Made by a program: the position numbers and the translations under genes | The notes under the pieces: model-generated | Databases searched by the model: none | What the model saw: the letters and a program-made list of their open reading frames with translations, nothing else | Told to the model about the DNA's origin: nothing | NCBI GenBank assembly: GCA_017520545.1 | Contig: JAFXFM010000018.1 | Span: 1-64,000 of the forward strand | Source of the DNA: Alistipes sp. | GTDB lineage: Bacteria > Bacteroidota > Bacteroidia > Bacteroidales > Rikenellaceae | Length of the DNA: 64,000 bases | Direction of reading: 5' to 3' | Part shown: piece by piece, positions 51,935 to 61,269 of the stretch | Layout: each line of letters begins with the position of its first letter | Numbering within the stretch: position 1 is the stretch's first letter

Positions 51935-53036
51935 ATGATTCAAGCAGAACAGATTAAAGAACTTGTAAGGCGTCTGGATACGCTGGGGAGGTGTCTTTGA
52001 CATCGAACAGCGAAAAATAGACCTCCAAAATGAGGAGGAGAAGACGCTCGAACCCGACTTTTGGGAGAATCCCGAAAAGGCACAGGAGCAGCTGCGCAAG
52101 GTTGCCTCGATAAAGGGTTGGGTCGAGGCGTACGACGAGGTGCACAAGGCGGTTGATGAGGTGGAGTTGATGCCCGAATTTATCACAGAGGGGCTTGCCA
52201 CCGAGGAGGACGCCGAACGAACTTTTGCCCAAGCTCTCGAACTTGTTGAGAGGCTCGAACTCCGCAATATGCTCTCCGGCGAGGAGGACAAGATGGGTGC
52301 GATAGTCGATATCAACGCCGGAGCAGGCGGCACGGAGGCACTCGATTGGGCTTCGATGTTGCTGCGTATGTACACCCGCTGGTGCGAGGCACACGGCTAC
52401 AAAGTGAAGATGCTCGACTTCCAAGAGGGCGACGAGGTGGGCGTAAAATCGTGCACAATGGAGGTGGAGGGCGACTTCGCCTACGGATATCTCAAAAGCG
52501 AAAACGGAGTGCATCGTTTGGTGCGCCTCTCCCCGTTCAACGCCAACAACAAACGCCAGACAACCTTCGCATCGGTGGCGGTTACACCTGCCGTTGATGA
52601 CACTATCGAGGTGGTGGTAAATCCCGCAAATATCGAGTGGGAAACATTCCGTTCGAGTGGTGCAGGTGGTCAGAATGTGAATAAGGTTGAGACTGCCGCA
52701 CGTCTGCGCTACCACTTCAAGGACGAGCAGACGGGCGAGGAGATTTCGTACGTTATCGAGAACCAAGAGACCCGTTCGCAATTGATGAACAAGGAGAATG
52801 CGATGCGCATTTTGCGCTCGAAACTCTACCAATACGAGTTGGAGAAGCGTCGTGCTACGCAACAGGCTATCGAGGCGGATAAGAAGAAGATTGAGTGGGG
52901 CTCACAAATCCGCTCGTATGTACTTGACGACAGGCGAGTTAAGGACCACCGCACAGGTTTCCAAACAACCGACTGCGACGGCGTGCTCGACGGCGACTTG
53001 GACGGCTTTATCAAAGCGTTTTTAATGGAAAATTAA
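51935..53036 (+). CDS. prfB: Peptide chain release factor 2 with programmed +1 frameshift
   Basis: About 366 residues after frameshifting. ATG 51935 begins 'MIQAEQIKELVRRLDTLGRC', then CTT TGA C at 51995-52001. Skipping one base at the in-frame UGA (51998-52000) joins the long second frame 'DIEQRKIDLQNEEEKTLEP'. The Shine-Dalgarno-like GGGGAGG lies just upstream, as in the known RF2 switch. The stop-codon-reading 'SPF' (in 'RLSPFNANN') and the catalytic 'GGQ' (in 'GAGGQNVNK') are present. RF2 ends translation at UGA and UAA, so low RF2 favours its own synthesis. Element B sits in its leader. Confidence 0.96.
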
Positions 53037-53044
53037 GAGATACA

Positions 53045-55545
53045 GTGAAGAAAACTCTAATTTATATATTGGTACTTGCGCTATTGCCGATTTTTGCGGT
53101 GGCACAGGAGCAGCAGGGGGCGAAGCAGACTTATAGCATCGAAATCGACCCAACGAGTTTCGCACCGGTGCAGACCGATGCGCTTTCGGGGTGCCAATCG
53201 ACAAAATCGGGCTCGACCGCTCGATGCGACCTTGTGCGCGAATCAAAATGCGCATCAACCGAATGACGGGCGACGAAATTTCGCAACTCTCGGTTGTGGC
53301 AGTCGGTGGCGTTGTCGAAGTTATGCGACAAATTGTTGCTCGCGAGGGCAATGGCTTTATTATCGAACTTACCGCGAAGCCCGAAACACGATTCTATCTG
53401 AAACACCCGAAGTATGGCGACTCGAACGAGGTGTCGCTGGCATTGGAGGGCAACAAGGAGTATCGTATGAATGCTGAACTCAACTACCTGCACACAATTG
53501 TTGTGAGTTCGAATGTCGCAAATGCTGATGTCTATATCGACAATGAGTTCAAGGGCCGCACGGGCGGCGATTTCACGCTTACGGTGGATAAGGTTCTGCC
53601 CGGTCCGCACAAAATCAAGGTGCAGGAGGGGCAGTTGGTATCCGAAAAGGAGGTGGAGGTCAGCGGCTCGAATATCTTCTTCCGTGCAGAGATTGTACGC
53701 CAGGCGACAAAAGCACCATCGGTTACAATCTCGGTCTTTCCGCGCAACGCTACCGTAAGTATAGGTGGTACAATTTTGCCGGTCAATTCCGATGGCATTG
53801 TAAAACCACTTCTATTGAGCGGCTCCTATCAATATGTCGTTTCGGCAAAGGATTACCACGAGGAGAGGGGCACTATTGTTGTTCGCAACGACGATGTTGA
53901 CAAGAGTATCCGACTGCGCCCTGCATTCGGTTTTTTAACCATTCCTGCAAGTGGCAACTTGGCAGATGCGAAGGTCTATATTGATGATAAATTCATCGGC
54001 ACAACGCCCATCTCCGAGTATCAACTTGTGAGCAACACCTATGGTGTACGAATTGTTAAAGATAAGTATAAAACGCTGGAGGGGCAAGTCGTTATCAGCG
54101 ACGAACTCACAACCGAATATGCTCCCACTCTTGCTGCCAACTTTGCAAATGTTACACTCAACGTAGACAACAACTGCGCAATATATGTGAACGGCGAGTA
54201 TAAGGGGACAAGTTCGTGGCGCGGAGATTTGCTCTCGGGTAGTTACACCTTGGAGGCGCGCAAGGAGAATCATCGCACGACAACAATGAAGATTTATGTT
54301 GTGCCTACTCCTAATGAGCAAGCCTATACATTGGAGACTCCGCGACCAATTTTGGGTACAATCTATATTACAAGTACACCCGGAGTTGCTCAAGTTTATA
54401 TCGACAAAGAGTTGGTGGGCGAAACCCCTTTGAGACACAAACTGATTATCGGTAAGCACTCCGTATCGGTGCGTAAAGAGGGCTTTGCCGATTCGTCCGA
54501 AGCTGTCGATATCGTCGAAGGCAAAGATATGGAGTTGAACGTTACGATGAGCAAGGGCTCCAAAATTACATATACAGCAAGTAGAAAAGTATTTCCTCGG
54601 AGAAAGGCATTTGATGCAAAAATCATATCCCATACTTTTAAGAATGGTGTCGGCGTTATAGAGTTCGACCAAAAGCTAAGAGAGGTGGGCGAAGAGGCAT
54701 TTTATAAGTGTAAGTATCTGAAGAGTATTACAATTCCTAATGGCGTTACGAAGATTGGAAAGCTTGCATTCTATAGTTGCTACAGATTAACAAGCATCAC
54801 CATTCCCAAGAGCGTTACTGAGATTGGATATGATGCATTCTGTTATTGCAGCTTGAGGACAAGAGTGGATATTACCGATTTATCGGCTTGGTGTAAGATA
54901 GATTTTTCTTCTAGTTACGCTAATCCTCTTAGTTATGGAGCAAAACTCTATCTTAATGGTAGCAGATTAACCGAGATTACTATTCCTTTGGATATTACAG
55001 AGATTAAGAACTATGCATTCTGTGGCTGTTCCTCGCTGACAAGTGTAACAATTCCTGATAGCGTTACTTCGATTGGAGCGGGTGCATTCAATGATTGCGA
55101 CTCGCTGACAAGTGTTACAATCCCTGATAGCGTTACTTCGATTGGAAGTTCTGCATTCGGCGGTTGCGACTCGCTGACAAGTGTTACAATTCCTGATAGC
55201 GTTACTTCGATTGGAGCGGGTGCATTCAATTATTGCGACTCGCTGACAAGTGTTGCAATCGGCAATGGCGTTACATCAATTGGAGAGTGGGCATTCGCCG
55301 GTTGCACCTCACTGACAAGTATTACCATTCCGGATGGCGTTACTGAGATTGGAGAGAAGGCATTCTATAATTGCTACAAGCTGAAAAGTGTATATTGCAA
55401 ACCAACTACTCCGCCAATTGTAGGAGATTATATATTCCTCAACAACTCATCGGGACGTAGAATTTATGTACCGAGAAGCTCGGAAAATGCGTATTATCGG
55501 ACACGTCAGTGGCGCACATATAATATTGTCGGCTGCGACTTTTAA
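53045..55545 (+). pseudogene. PEGA and BspA-type LRR surface protein, interrupted by a frameshift
   Basis: The gene starts at GTG 53045 with signal peptide 'MKKTLIYILVLALLPIFAVA'. At the G run 53188-53191 the frame shifts by one: the first frame gives 'PVQTDALSG' then nonsense, and the next frame resumes with 'VPIDKIGLDRSMRPCARIK', exactly the expected family continuation. About 833 residues if the missing G is restored. After an N-terminal family domain there are about five PEGA domains ('ADVYIDNEFKGRTGG', 'AKVYIDDKFIGTTP', 'AQVYIDKELVGETP'), then BspA/LRR_5 repeats of 23 residues from about residue 545. Surface adhesion is likely. It may be a decayed gene, an assembly error, or a gene using ribosomal slippage. 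Confidence 0.8.
55033..55377 (+). repeat. Five tandem 69-bp LRR_5 units
   Basis: Units begin at 55033, 55102, 55171, 55240 and 55309, each TCGCTGACAAGTGT or a near variant, encoding 'SLTSVTIPDSVTSIG'-type repeats. The first three are almost identical in DNA, which points to recent duplication and easy copy-number change. Confidence 0.9.
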
Positions 55546-55585
55546 GCGAGGAGATTGCCACGTCGCTATGCTCCTCGCAATGACG
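55546..55585. repeat. Interspersed imperfect palindrome, copy 3
   Basis: GCGAGGAGATTGCCACGTCG, then CTATGCTCCTCGCAATGACG. It touches the stop codon of the PEGA/LRR gene. TTAGCCA-type heptamers follow at 55588-55618. Confidence 0.65.
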
Positions 55586-55639
55586 ATAAAAAACCAATGG
55601 CTAATGGCTAATGGCTAAAAGCCACAAAAACAAAAAGTT

Positions 55640-56785
55640 ATGAAGAGAACATTAACCATACTATTTGCGGCGCTGTGCGTGGTGAGCGCATCGGCAAAGG
55701 TGATTTGCGGAGCGGAGCGCGTTGATGAGTGGAAAGGTCTGCTCGAAGGGCAGCGCGTGGCGTTGCTTGCAAATCACACCGCAACCGTAGGCGACAAGCA
55801 CCTCCTCGACAAGATGTTGGAGGAGGGAGTAAAGGTCGTGGCGGTGGTTGCGCCCGAGCACGGTTTTCGCGGCAAGGCCGATGCGGGTGAGCACATAAAC
55901 TCGACAATAGACCAAAAAACCGGAACGCCAATATGGTCGCTCTACTCGGCAAAGAGTCGCAAATTGACACCCGAACAGGTGGCACAGTTCGACGTTGTAG
56001 TGGTGGATATGCAGGACGTAGGATTGCGTTTCTACACCTACTATATATCGATGCTCTCGGTGATGAACAGTGCTGCCGAGGGCGGCAAGCGGGTGGTTGT
56101 CTTTGACCGTCCAAACCCCAACGGAATGTATGTCGATGGTCCAATTCTCGATATGAAGTATAAGTCGGGCGTGGGGGCGTTGCCTATACCCGTAGTCCAC
56201 GGCTTGACGATGGGCGAAATTGCGAAAATGGCAGTCGGCGAGGGCTGGTGCAAGGCGTGCAAGTTGGAGGTTGTTACGTGCAAGAACTACACCCACCAAA
56301 CCCGCTACTCGTTGCCGATTGCGCCATCGCCAAACTTGCGCTCGATGCAGGCGATATATCTCTACCCTTCGACCTGCCTTTTTGAGGGAACGGTTTGTTC
56401 GCTTGGACGAGGTACGGAACACCCATTCGAGGTGTATGGGCACCCGAATATCAAGAGCGATTTCTCATTTACCCCTCGCTCGATTGCAGGCGCAAAATAT
56501 CCACCACTCCGCGACAAGGTGTGCTACGGAGTCGATTTGCGCACCATTCCGCACGAGGAGATTATCGCCAACGGCTTCAACCTCGAATACATCATCGATG
56601 CCTACCGCAAGGTCGGTGTGGGCGAGGCTTTCTTCACCTCATTTTTCGAGAAGTTGGTGGGTGTGGATTATATCCGCAAAATGATTATAGAGGGACGTTC
56701 CGCCACCGAAATCAGAGCAATGTGGCAGAGCGATGTTGAGAAATTTAAGGTGCTGCGCCGCAAGTATTTACTCTACAAGGAGTAA
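55640..56785 (+). CDS. DUF1343 (NamZ-like) exo-N-acetylmuramidase
   Basis: 381 residues with signal peptide 'MKRTLTILFAALCVVSASA'. DUF1343 blocks are complete: 'RVALLANHTATVGDKHLLD', 'VAPEHGFRGKADAGEH', 'DMQDVGLRFYTYYISML', 'VFDRPNPNGMYVDGP' and 'SPNLRSMQAIYLYPSTCLFEG'. NamZ, the characterised member of the family, removes N-acetylmuramic acid from the ends of peptidoglycan fragments, so a periplasmic role in cell-wall recycling is likely. The Glu and Asp residues in the 'PEHGF' and 'DMQDVG' motifs are intact. It stands alone between two repeat-bearing gaps. Confidence 0.9.
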   Translation: MKRTLTILFAALCVVSASAKVICGAERVDEWKGLLEGQRVALLANHTATVGDKHLLDKMLEEGVKVVAVVAPEHGFRGKADAGEHINSTIDQKTGTPIWSLYSAKSRKLTPEQVAQFDVVVVDMQDVGLRFYTYYISMLSVMNSAAEGGKRVVVFDRPNPNGMYVDGPILDMKYKSGVGALPIPVVHGLTMGEIAKMAVGEGWCKACKLEVVTCKNYTHQTRYSLPIAPSPNLRSMQAIYLYPSTCLFEGTVCSLGRGTEHPFEVYGHPNIKSDFSFTPRSIAGAKYPPLRDKVCYGVDLRTIPHEEIIANGFNLEYIIDAYRKVGVGEAFFTSFFEKLVGVDYIRKMIIEGRSATEIRAMWQSDVEKFKVLRRKYLLYKE

Positions 56786-56796
56786 AGCAAGAGAGG

Positions 56797-56829
56797 AATT
56801 TTTAATTTTTAATTCTTAATTTTTAATTT
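56797..56829. repeat. ATTTTTA-type heptamer repeats
   Basis: TTTTTAATTTTTAATTCTTA and further units, immediately upstream of the dnaG promoter box. Confidence 0.6.
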
Positions 56830-56836
56830 CTTTCAC

Positions 56837-56844
56837 TACCTTTG
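56837..56844 (+). promoter_or_regulatory. -7 box (TACCTTTG) of dnaG, 6 nt before the start codon
   Basis: TACCTTTG then CACCAA then ATG 56851. A TTG (56842) that opens a slightly longer frame lies inside this box, so ATG 56851 is the start. The leader should be about three bases. No clear -33 TTTG is present. Confidence 0.6.
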
Positions 56845-56850
56845 CACCAA

Positions 56851-58827
56851 ATGATTGATAGAGATACCATAGATAGAATCTATGCCGCGGCAGATATTGT
56901 CGAGGTTATAAATGACTACGTTACGCTCAAACGTAAGGGTGTAAACTATCAGGCGTGTTGTCCGTTCCACAACGAAAAAACGCCTTCGTTTGTCGTATCT
57001 CCATCGAAGGGTTTGTTCAAGTGTTTCGGCTGCGGCAAGGGCGGAAATGCCGTGTCGTTTGTGATGGAGCACGAGAATATCACCTATCCTGAGGCGTTAA
57101 AAATCGTCGCCAAGAAGTACGGCATCGAGGTCAAGGAGCGCGAAGAGACCGAGGAGGATATTCGTCGCAACAACGACCGCGAAAGTATGTTTATGCTCAA
57201 CTCTTGGGCATCGGACTACTTCACAAACACTCTCCACAACACCGACGAGGGTATCAGCGTGGGTCTATCGTACTTCCGCCAGCAGCGAGGTTTCTCGGAG
57301 GCAACAATCAAGAAGTTCGGACTTGGTTTCTGCCCTTCGGGCGGCGACAAGATGACGCAAGATGCCCTGCGAGCAGGTTACAAAGAGGAGTTTCTGCTAT
57401 CGACCGGCCTCTCGATTAAGCGCGAGAGCGACGGCGCAATCTTCGACCGCTTCCGCGAACGAGTGATGTTCCCCGTACACAACGTATCGGGTCGTATCGT
57501 CGCCTTCGGAGGTCGAACACTCCGCACCGACAAGAAGGTTGCCAAGTACCAGAACTCGCCTGAAAGTGAGATTTACAGCAAGAAGAACGAGATTTATGGT
57601 TTGTTCTTTGCCAAGAAGGCTATTCAGCAGCAGAACTACGCCATAATGGTCGAGGGTTACACCGACGTTATATCGATGCACCAATCGGGCGTCGAGAATG
57701 TCGTGGCTTCATCTGGAACTTCGCTCACAATTGAACAAATCAGACTCTTGTCGCGATTTACGAAGAATATAACCGTGATGTACGACGGCGACTCGGCAGG
57801 TCAGCACGCCTCGTTGCGCGGTATAGATATGATTCTCAAAGAGGGATTGAATGTTCGCGTGGTACTCCTACCTGCCGAAGATGATCCAGACTCATTCGCT
57901 CGCTCCCACTCTGCCGAAGAGGTACGAGAGTACATAAAGCAAAATAGTCAGGACTTCATCTCCTACAAAGCGAGGTTACTACTTGCAGATGCGGGCAACG
58001 ATCCCGTAAAACTTAGTGAGGTAACACGAGATATTGTGCAGTCGATAGCCGAGATTCCGGATAGTATACAACGCTCGTTCTATATCAAGGAGTGCTCCAA
58101 AATTATGAATATGAGCGAGGATATCCTGGTTACCGAAGTGGCAAAGCGCAGAGTTAATTCGTTGGGCGACCGCGAGGCGAGCGAGTTTATTCAGCGTGAG
58201 AGTCGTCGCTACTGGAAGAGTCGCGAGGAGAAGCCTCAAAGCGAGGAGGGTATTCGCTTCGGCAACCTCACCATAGGTAGTAGTTTGGAGGCGATTGAGC
58301 GCGAATTAATATACTACTTGGTGGTTCACGGAGGTAAAGACTACGAGTTCCGCGAGGGACGTAAAATTGTTCTGATGAACGTTGCCGAGACCATCATAGA
58401 CGAGATGGAAGTAGACCATATGCACTTCCACAGCGAGGTTTATAACAAGATATACGAACTCTATCGCGAGGCCCACAACGCAAAGCGTATTCTTATGCCC
58501 GACGAGTTGGCTACACATAGCGACATCGAGATTTGCGACGCCGCAACCGACCTCTTCTTTATCGATAGTCAATATGCTATGAGTGAAATTTGGACAAAGA
58601 AAGATGTCCACACGACCACAGAGTCTGAGGTGTTGGCCAATGGTGTACCAAAGGCGATGCAGCTCTTCAAAACAAAGGTTGTAACGGGAATGATTGCCAA
58701 TTTGCAGGCACGGCTTGCTGATGAGAACATCAGCGAGGACGAGCAGTTGGAGATAGCCTCCGAGATGGCTCGACTGAACCGATTGAAGGTTATGCTGGCT
58801 CACAAGACCAAACGACTGACGATATAG
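56851..58827 (+). CDS. dnaG: DNA primase
   Basis: 658 residues from ATG 56851 ('MIDRDTIDRIYAAADI'). The CHC2 zinc finger has 'CCPFHNEKTPSF' and 'LFKCFGCGKGGNAVSF' (Cys 37, His 40, Cys 58, Cys 61). The TOPRIM core shows 'IMVEGYTDVISMHQ' and 'MYDGDSAGQHAS', the acidic metal-binding set. The C-terminal region (from about 440) is the helicase-interacting domain. DnaG makes RNA primers for DNA replication. In many bacteria it is in an rpsU-dnaG-rpoD operon; here it stands alone with a promoter box almost at the start codon. Confidence 0.96.
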   Translation: MIDRDTIDRIYAAADIVEVINDYVTLKRKGVNYQACCPFHNEKTPSFVVSPSKGLFKCFGCGKGGNAVSFVMEHENITYPEALKIVAKKYGIEVKEREETEEDIRRNNDRESMFMLNSWASDYFTNTLHNTDEGISVGLSYFRQQRGFSEATIKKFGLGFCPSGGDKMTQDALRAGYKEEFLLSTGLSIKRESDGAIFDRFRERVMFPVHNVSGRIVAFGGRTLRTDKKVAKYQNSPESEIYSKKNEIYGLFFAKKAIQQQNYAIMVEGYTDVISMHQSGVENVVASSGTSLTIEQIRLLSRFTKNITVMYDGDSAGQHASLRGIDMILKEGLNVRVVLLPAEDDPDSFARSHSAEEVREYIKQNSQDFISYKARLLLADAGNDPVKLSEVTRDIVQSIAEIPDSIQRSFYIKECSKIMNMSEDILVTEVAKRRVNSLGDREASEFIQRESRRYWKSREEKPQSEEGIRFGNLTIGSSLEAIERELIYYLVVHGGKDYEFREGRKIVLMNVAETIIDEMEVDHMHFHSEVYNKIYELYREAHNAKRILMPDELATHSDIEICDAATDLFFIDSQYAMSEIWTKKDVHTTTESEVLANGVPKAMQLFKTKVVTGMIANLQARLADENISEDEQLEIASEMARLNRLKVMLAHKTKRLTI

Positions 58828-58841
58828 AGAAAGAGAGCGAA

Positions 58842-60107
58842 TTAATCTTCGCTCTCTTCTATTTTCAACCGTTTGGCAGTCTTCACGCCCAACTCCTTAA
58901 TTCCCTCCACTCGCGAGAGGATATTGCCCTTACCACTCGACAACTTCTTGTGCGCCTCCACATAGACGGTACTCGCCTTGTCGAGATGTTTGCCTACCTC
59001 CTCCAAGTCGCCAACGAAATTTACAAACTTATCGTACAATTTACCCGTCTCATCGGCTATTTTCAGGGCATTTTTGGTCTGCTTATCGCGTATCCAAAGC
59101 TGATACATAAGTTTCAGCACCGAGATTAAATGAGTTGGACTTATTATCACGATATGACGCTGATAGGCACTCTCCCACAAATCTTTGTCGGCATTGAGTG
59201 CCGCCAAGTAAGCCCCTTCGTTCGGCACAAACATCATCACAAAGTCCGCCGAATTCTTCACATACTTCGGATACTCCTTGCGAGCCAACTCGTCGATATG
59301 CGACTTCACCGAGCGCAAATGCGCTGCCAATGCCGCCGTCTGCTCCTCCGCCGAGGCGTTCACATAGTCGGTATAGGCGGTAAGCGACACCTTCGAGTCG
59401 ATAATAAGATTCTTGCCCTCAGGCAGATAGAAGATTGCATCGGGGCGCAACTGTCCGCCCTCCTCGCTCTTAATCTTTGTGCCGTCCTCGTTCTCGGTAG
59501 CTTGCAGAACGTAGTTCACGCCCTCCTCCAAGCCCGACTTTTCGAGCAGTTGTTTGAGAAGCATCTCGCCCCAATCGCCCTGCACCTTCGAGTTGCCTTT
59601 GAGCGCCAAGGTCAGCTCCTTCGCCTCACGACCGATAGTGTTGTTCAGGTCGGTCAAATCCTTTACCTGCTCCTTCAACGACTTAACCTCGCTCATCTCA
59701 CCGATATAGCAGTCGTTGATTGTCTTTTTGAGGTTCTCCAAGTCGCTCTTAAACGGAGTAAGAATCTCGCCCAACTGATTGCGGTTGCTCTCGCGCATAA
59801 CCTTCGACTTCTCGTCGAAAATCGAAGCGGCAATTTCACGAAAGACCATCTCCGACTCGCTACGCAAGTTCTTGCGCTCCTCCGCCTGCTGGCGCAACTG
59901 CTCCTGCAAACGGGCATTCTCCGCCTGCAATGAGGTGTTCGAGCCACGACACTCCGAAAGTTCCGCTTTGGTCTGCTCCGCCTCCACACGCTTCTGTTCG
60001 AGAAGCGTTTCGGCAGCGACACTGCGCGTACGAGCGATAAAATATCCACACACAGCACCCACGATAAGTGCCACCACTGCAACTGCAAAAATTATAATAG
60101 TCTGCAT
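58842..60107 (-). CDS. rmuC: RmuC-family DNA recombination protein
   Basis: 421 residues. A single N-terminal membrane segment ('IIIFAVAVVALIVGAVCGYF') is followed by a coiled coil of about 110 residues ('ARLQEQLRQQAEERKNLRSE') and the RmuC core with 'NSKVQGDWGEMLLKQLLE', 'RPDAIFYLPEGKNLIIDSKV' and 'FVMMFVPNEGAYLAAL'. RmuC proteins have a restriction-endonuclease-like fold and limit inversion at short inverted repeats, according to work on E. coli. In a genome this rich in inverted repeats such a role fits, though that link is my inference. It has its own promoter (60127-60134). It ends 14 bp from the dnaG stop, convergent. Confidence 0.92.
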   Translation of the reverse strand: MQTIIIFAVAVVALIVGAVCGYFIARTRSVAAETLLEQKRVEAEQTKAELSECRGSNTSLQAENARLQEQLRQQAEERKNLRSESEMVFREIAASIFDEKSKVMRESNRNQLGEILTPFKSDLENLKKTINDCYIGEMSEVKSLKEQVKDLTDLNNTIGREAKELTLALKGNSKVQGDWGEMLLKQLLEKSGLEEGVNYVLQATENEDGTKIKSEEGGQLRPDAIFYLPEGKNLIIDSKVSLTAYTDYVNASAEEQTAALAAHLRSVKSHIDELARKEYPKYVKNSADFVMMFVPNEGAYLAALNADKDLWESAYQRHIVIISPTHLISVLKLMYQLWIRDKQTKNALKIADETGKLYDKFVNFVGDLEEVGKHLDKASTVYVEAHKKLSSGKGNILSRVEGIKELGVKTAKRLKIEESED

Positions 60108-60126
60108 AGTTCCTCCAACTTTTTTA

Positions 60127-60134
60127 CAAAGATA
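60127..60134 (-). promoter_or_regulatory. -7 box (TATCTTTG) of rmuC
   Basis: Minus-strand TATCTTTG, 19 nt before ATG 60107, with GGAGG directly before the start codon. Confidence 0.65.
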
Positions 60135-60140
60135 GTGATA

Positions 60141-60215
60141 AAACGGAAAACGGAAAGCGGAAAACGGAAAAGTTTTAGTTTTTATGGCTTTTAGCCATTA
60201 GCCATTAGCCATTGG
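60141..60215. repeat. CCGTTTT- and TTAGCCA-type heptamer repeats
   Basis: AAACGGAAAACGGAAAGCGG at about 60141-60172 and TTAGCCATTAGCCATTAGCC at about 60186-60210. Both families also occur in the SusCD locus gap at 14461-14589. Confidence 0.7.
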
Positions 60216-60334
60216 CTTTTTTTTAGAGAGTAGTTAGTAGTTTTTCAATCCCTAACGACCCTATAAAAAACCAAGTTCGCCCCTTGAAATGTGATTTTAA
60301 GTGAGGCAAACAACTCAGGTATATGCGAGGAAAA
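60216..60334. other. Gene-free gap between rmuC and element C
   Basis: No gene and no strong hairpin seen. AT-rich DNA with the AAGTGAGGCAAACAACTCAG stretch; it may be the remains of the 3' region of the zinc-ribbon transcript. Confidence 0.4.
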
Positions 60335-60442
60335 ATTTAAGGGTGCAGTTGCAACGCTATCAAAGAAAATGAGATGGGCGCATACTAAGCGTATGTAACC
60401 ATCTCATTTTTTGAAGATAAGGAAGCAAATGCCCCTTAAAAT
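60335..60442 (-). terminator. Nested inverted-repeat element C, 3' end of the zinc-ribbon gene
   Basis: ATTTAAGGG pairs with CCCTTAAAAT outside, AATGAGATGG with CCATCTCATT inside, and CATAC with GTATG at the tip. On the minus strand, after the stop at 60442, the inner stem is followed by TTTTCTTTG, so it can end the transcript. The outer right arm touches the stop codon. Same plan as elements A and B. Confidence 0.75.
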
Positions 60443-61194
60443 TACTCCTCGTCGCCTGGGACAAGAATACGACCGCAATACTCACACACGATCAACTTCT
60501 TACCAAGGCGGATATCTGCCTGACGCTGTGGCGGGATACGGTTGAAGCAACCACTGCAAGCATCGCGCTTTACGGTAACAACGGCAAGACCGTTGCGAAC
60601 CTTCGAGCGGATACGACCGTATGCCGCAAGAAGACGCTCGTCAATCTTCGCCTGCGCAACCTGTGCCTTAGCAGTGAGCGACTTAACCTCATCGGCAGTC
60701 TCGCTCTCGATAGACTCCAACTCCTGACGCTTAACATCGAGGTCAGCCTGACGCTCTTTAAGTTCGGTCTCGGTAACCTCTACCGCTGCCTTCTTGGTCT
60801 TGGTAGCCGCAGCATACTCCTTCAAACGCTTCTCTGCGAGGGTAATTTCGAGCAACTGGTACTCAACCTCCTTCTCCAAAGAGTCGTACTCGCGGTTGTT
60901 GCGAACGTTGCCCTGCTGCTCCTTGTAGCGAGCGATGAGAGCGTTTGCCTCCTCAATATCGCGCTGACGCTGCTTGGTAAGCGATGCCAACTCGTCAATC
61001 TCGCGGTTGATATTGTCGAGGCGAGTCTTCAAACCCTCAACGGTGTCCTCCAAATCCTCAACCTCCAAAGGCAACTCACCCTTGACCTTGTTGATTTCGT
61101 CAATCTGAGAATCAATTTTCTGCAACTCGTAGAGTGCAACAATCTTCTCATACATCGAGTAATCTACCTCTGCTGTCTTTTTCTTTGTAGCCAT
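60442..61194 (-). CDS. C4-type zinc-ribbon coiled-coil protein (DUF164/CT398-like)
   Basis: 250 residues, cytoplasmic. Residues about 15-190 form an antiparallel coiled-coil hairpin ('IVALYELQKIDSQIDEINKV', 'KEQQGNVRNNREYDSLEKEV'). The C-terminal zinc ribbon has Cys 213, 216, 237 and 240 ('ACSGCFNRIPPQ', 'IVCEYCGRIL'). The 'GNVRNNREYDSLEKE' motif is the family hallmark. Such proteins are proposed nucleic-acid or secretion adaptors; no activity is proven. It follows the Nif3-like gene by 75 nt on the same strand, a pairing seen in many bacteria. Ends at element C. Confidence 0.92.
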   Translation of the reverse strand: MATKKKTAEVDYSMYEKIVALYELQKIDSQIDEINKVKGELPLEVEDLEDTVEGLKTRLDNINREIDELASLTKQRQRDIEEANALIARYKEQQGNVRNNREYDSLEKEVEYQLLEITLAEKRLKEYAAATKTKKAAVEVTETELKERQADLDVKRQELESIESETADEVKSLTAKAQVAQAKIDERLLAAYGRIRSKVRNGLAVVTVKRDACSGCFNRIPPQRQADIRLGKKLIVCEYCGRILVPGDEE

Positions 61195-61269
61195 ATATCT
61201 TAATTTTGTTATTTTCCCTTAACCGTGAAAAAGGAGCTTTTGCACCCCAATACCCTATCATTCAATCCT

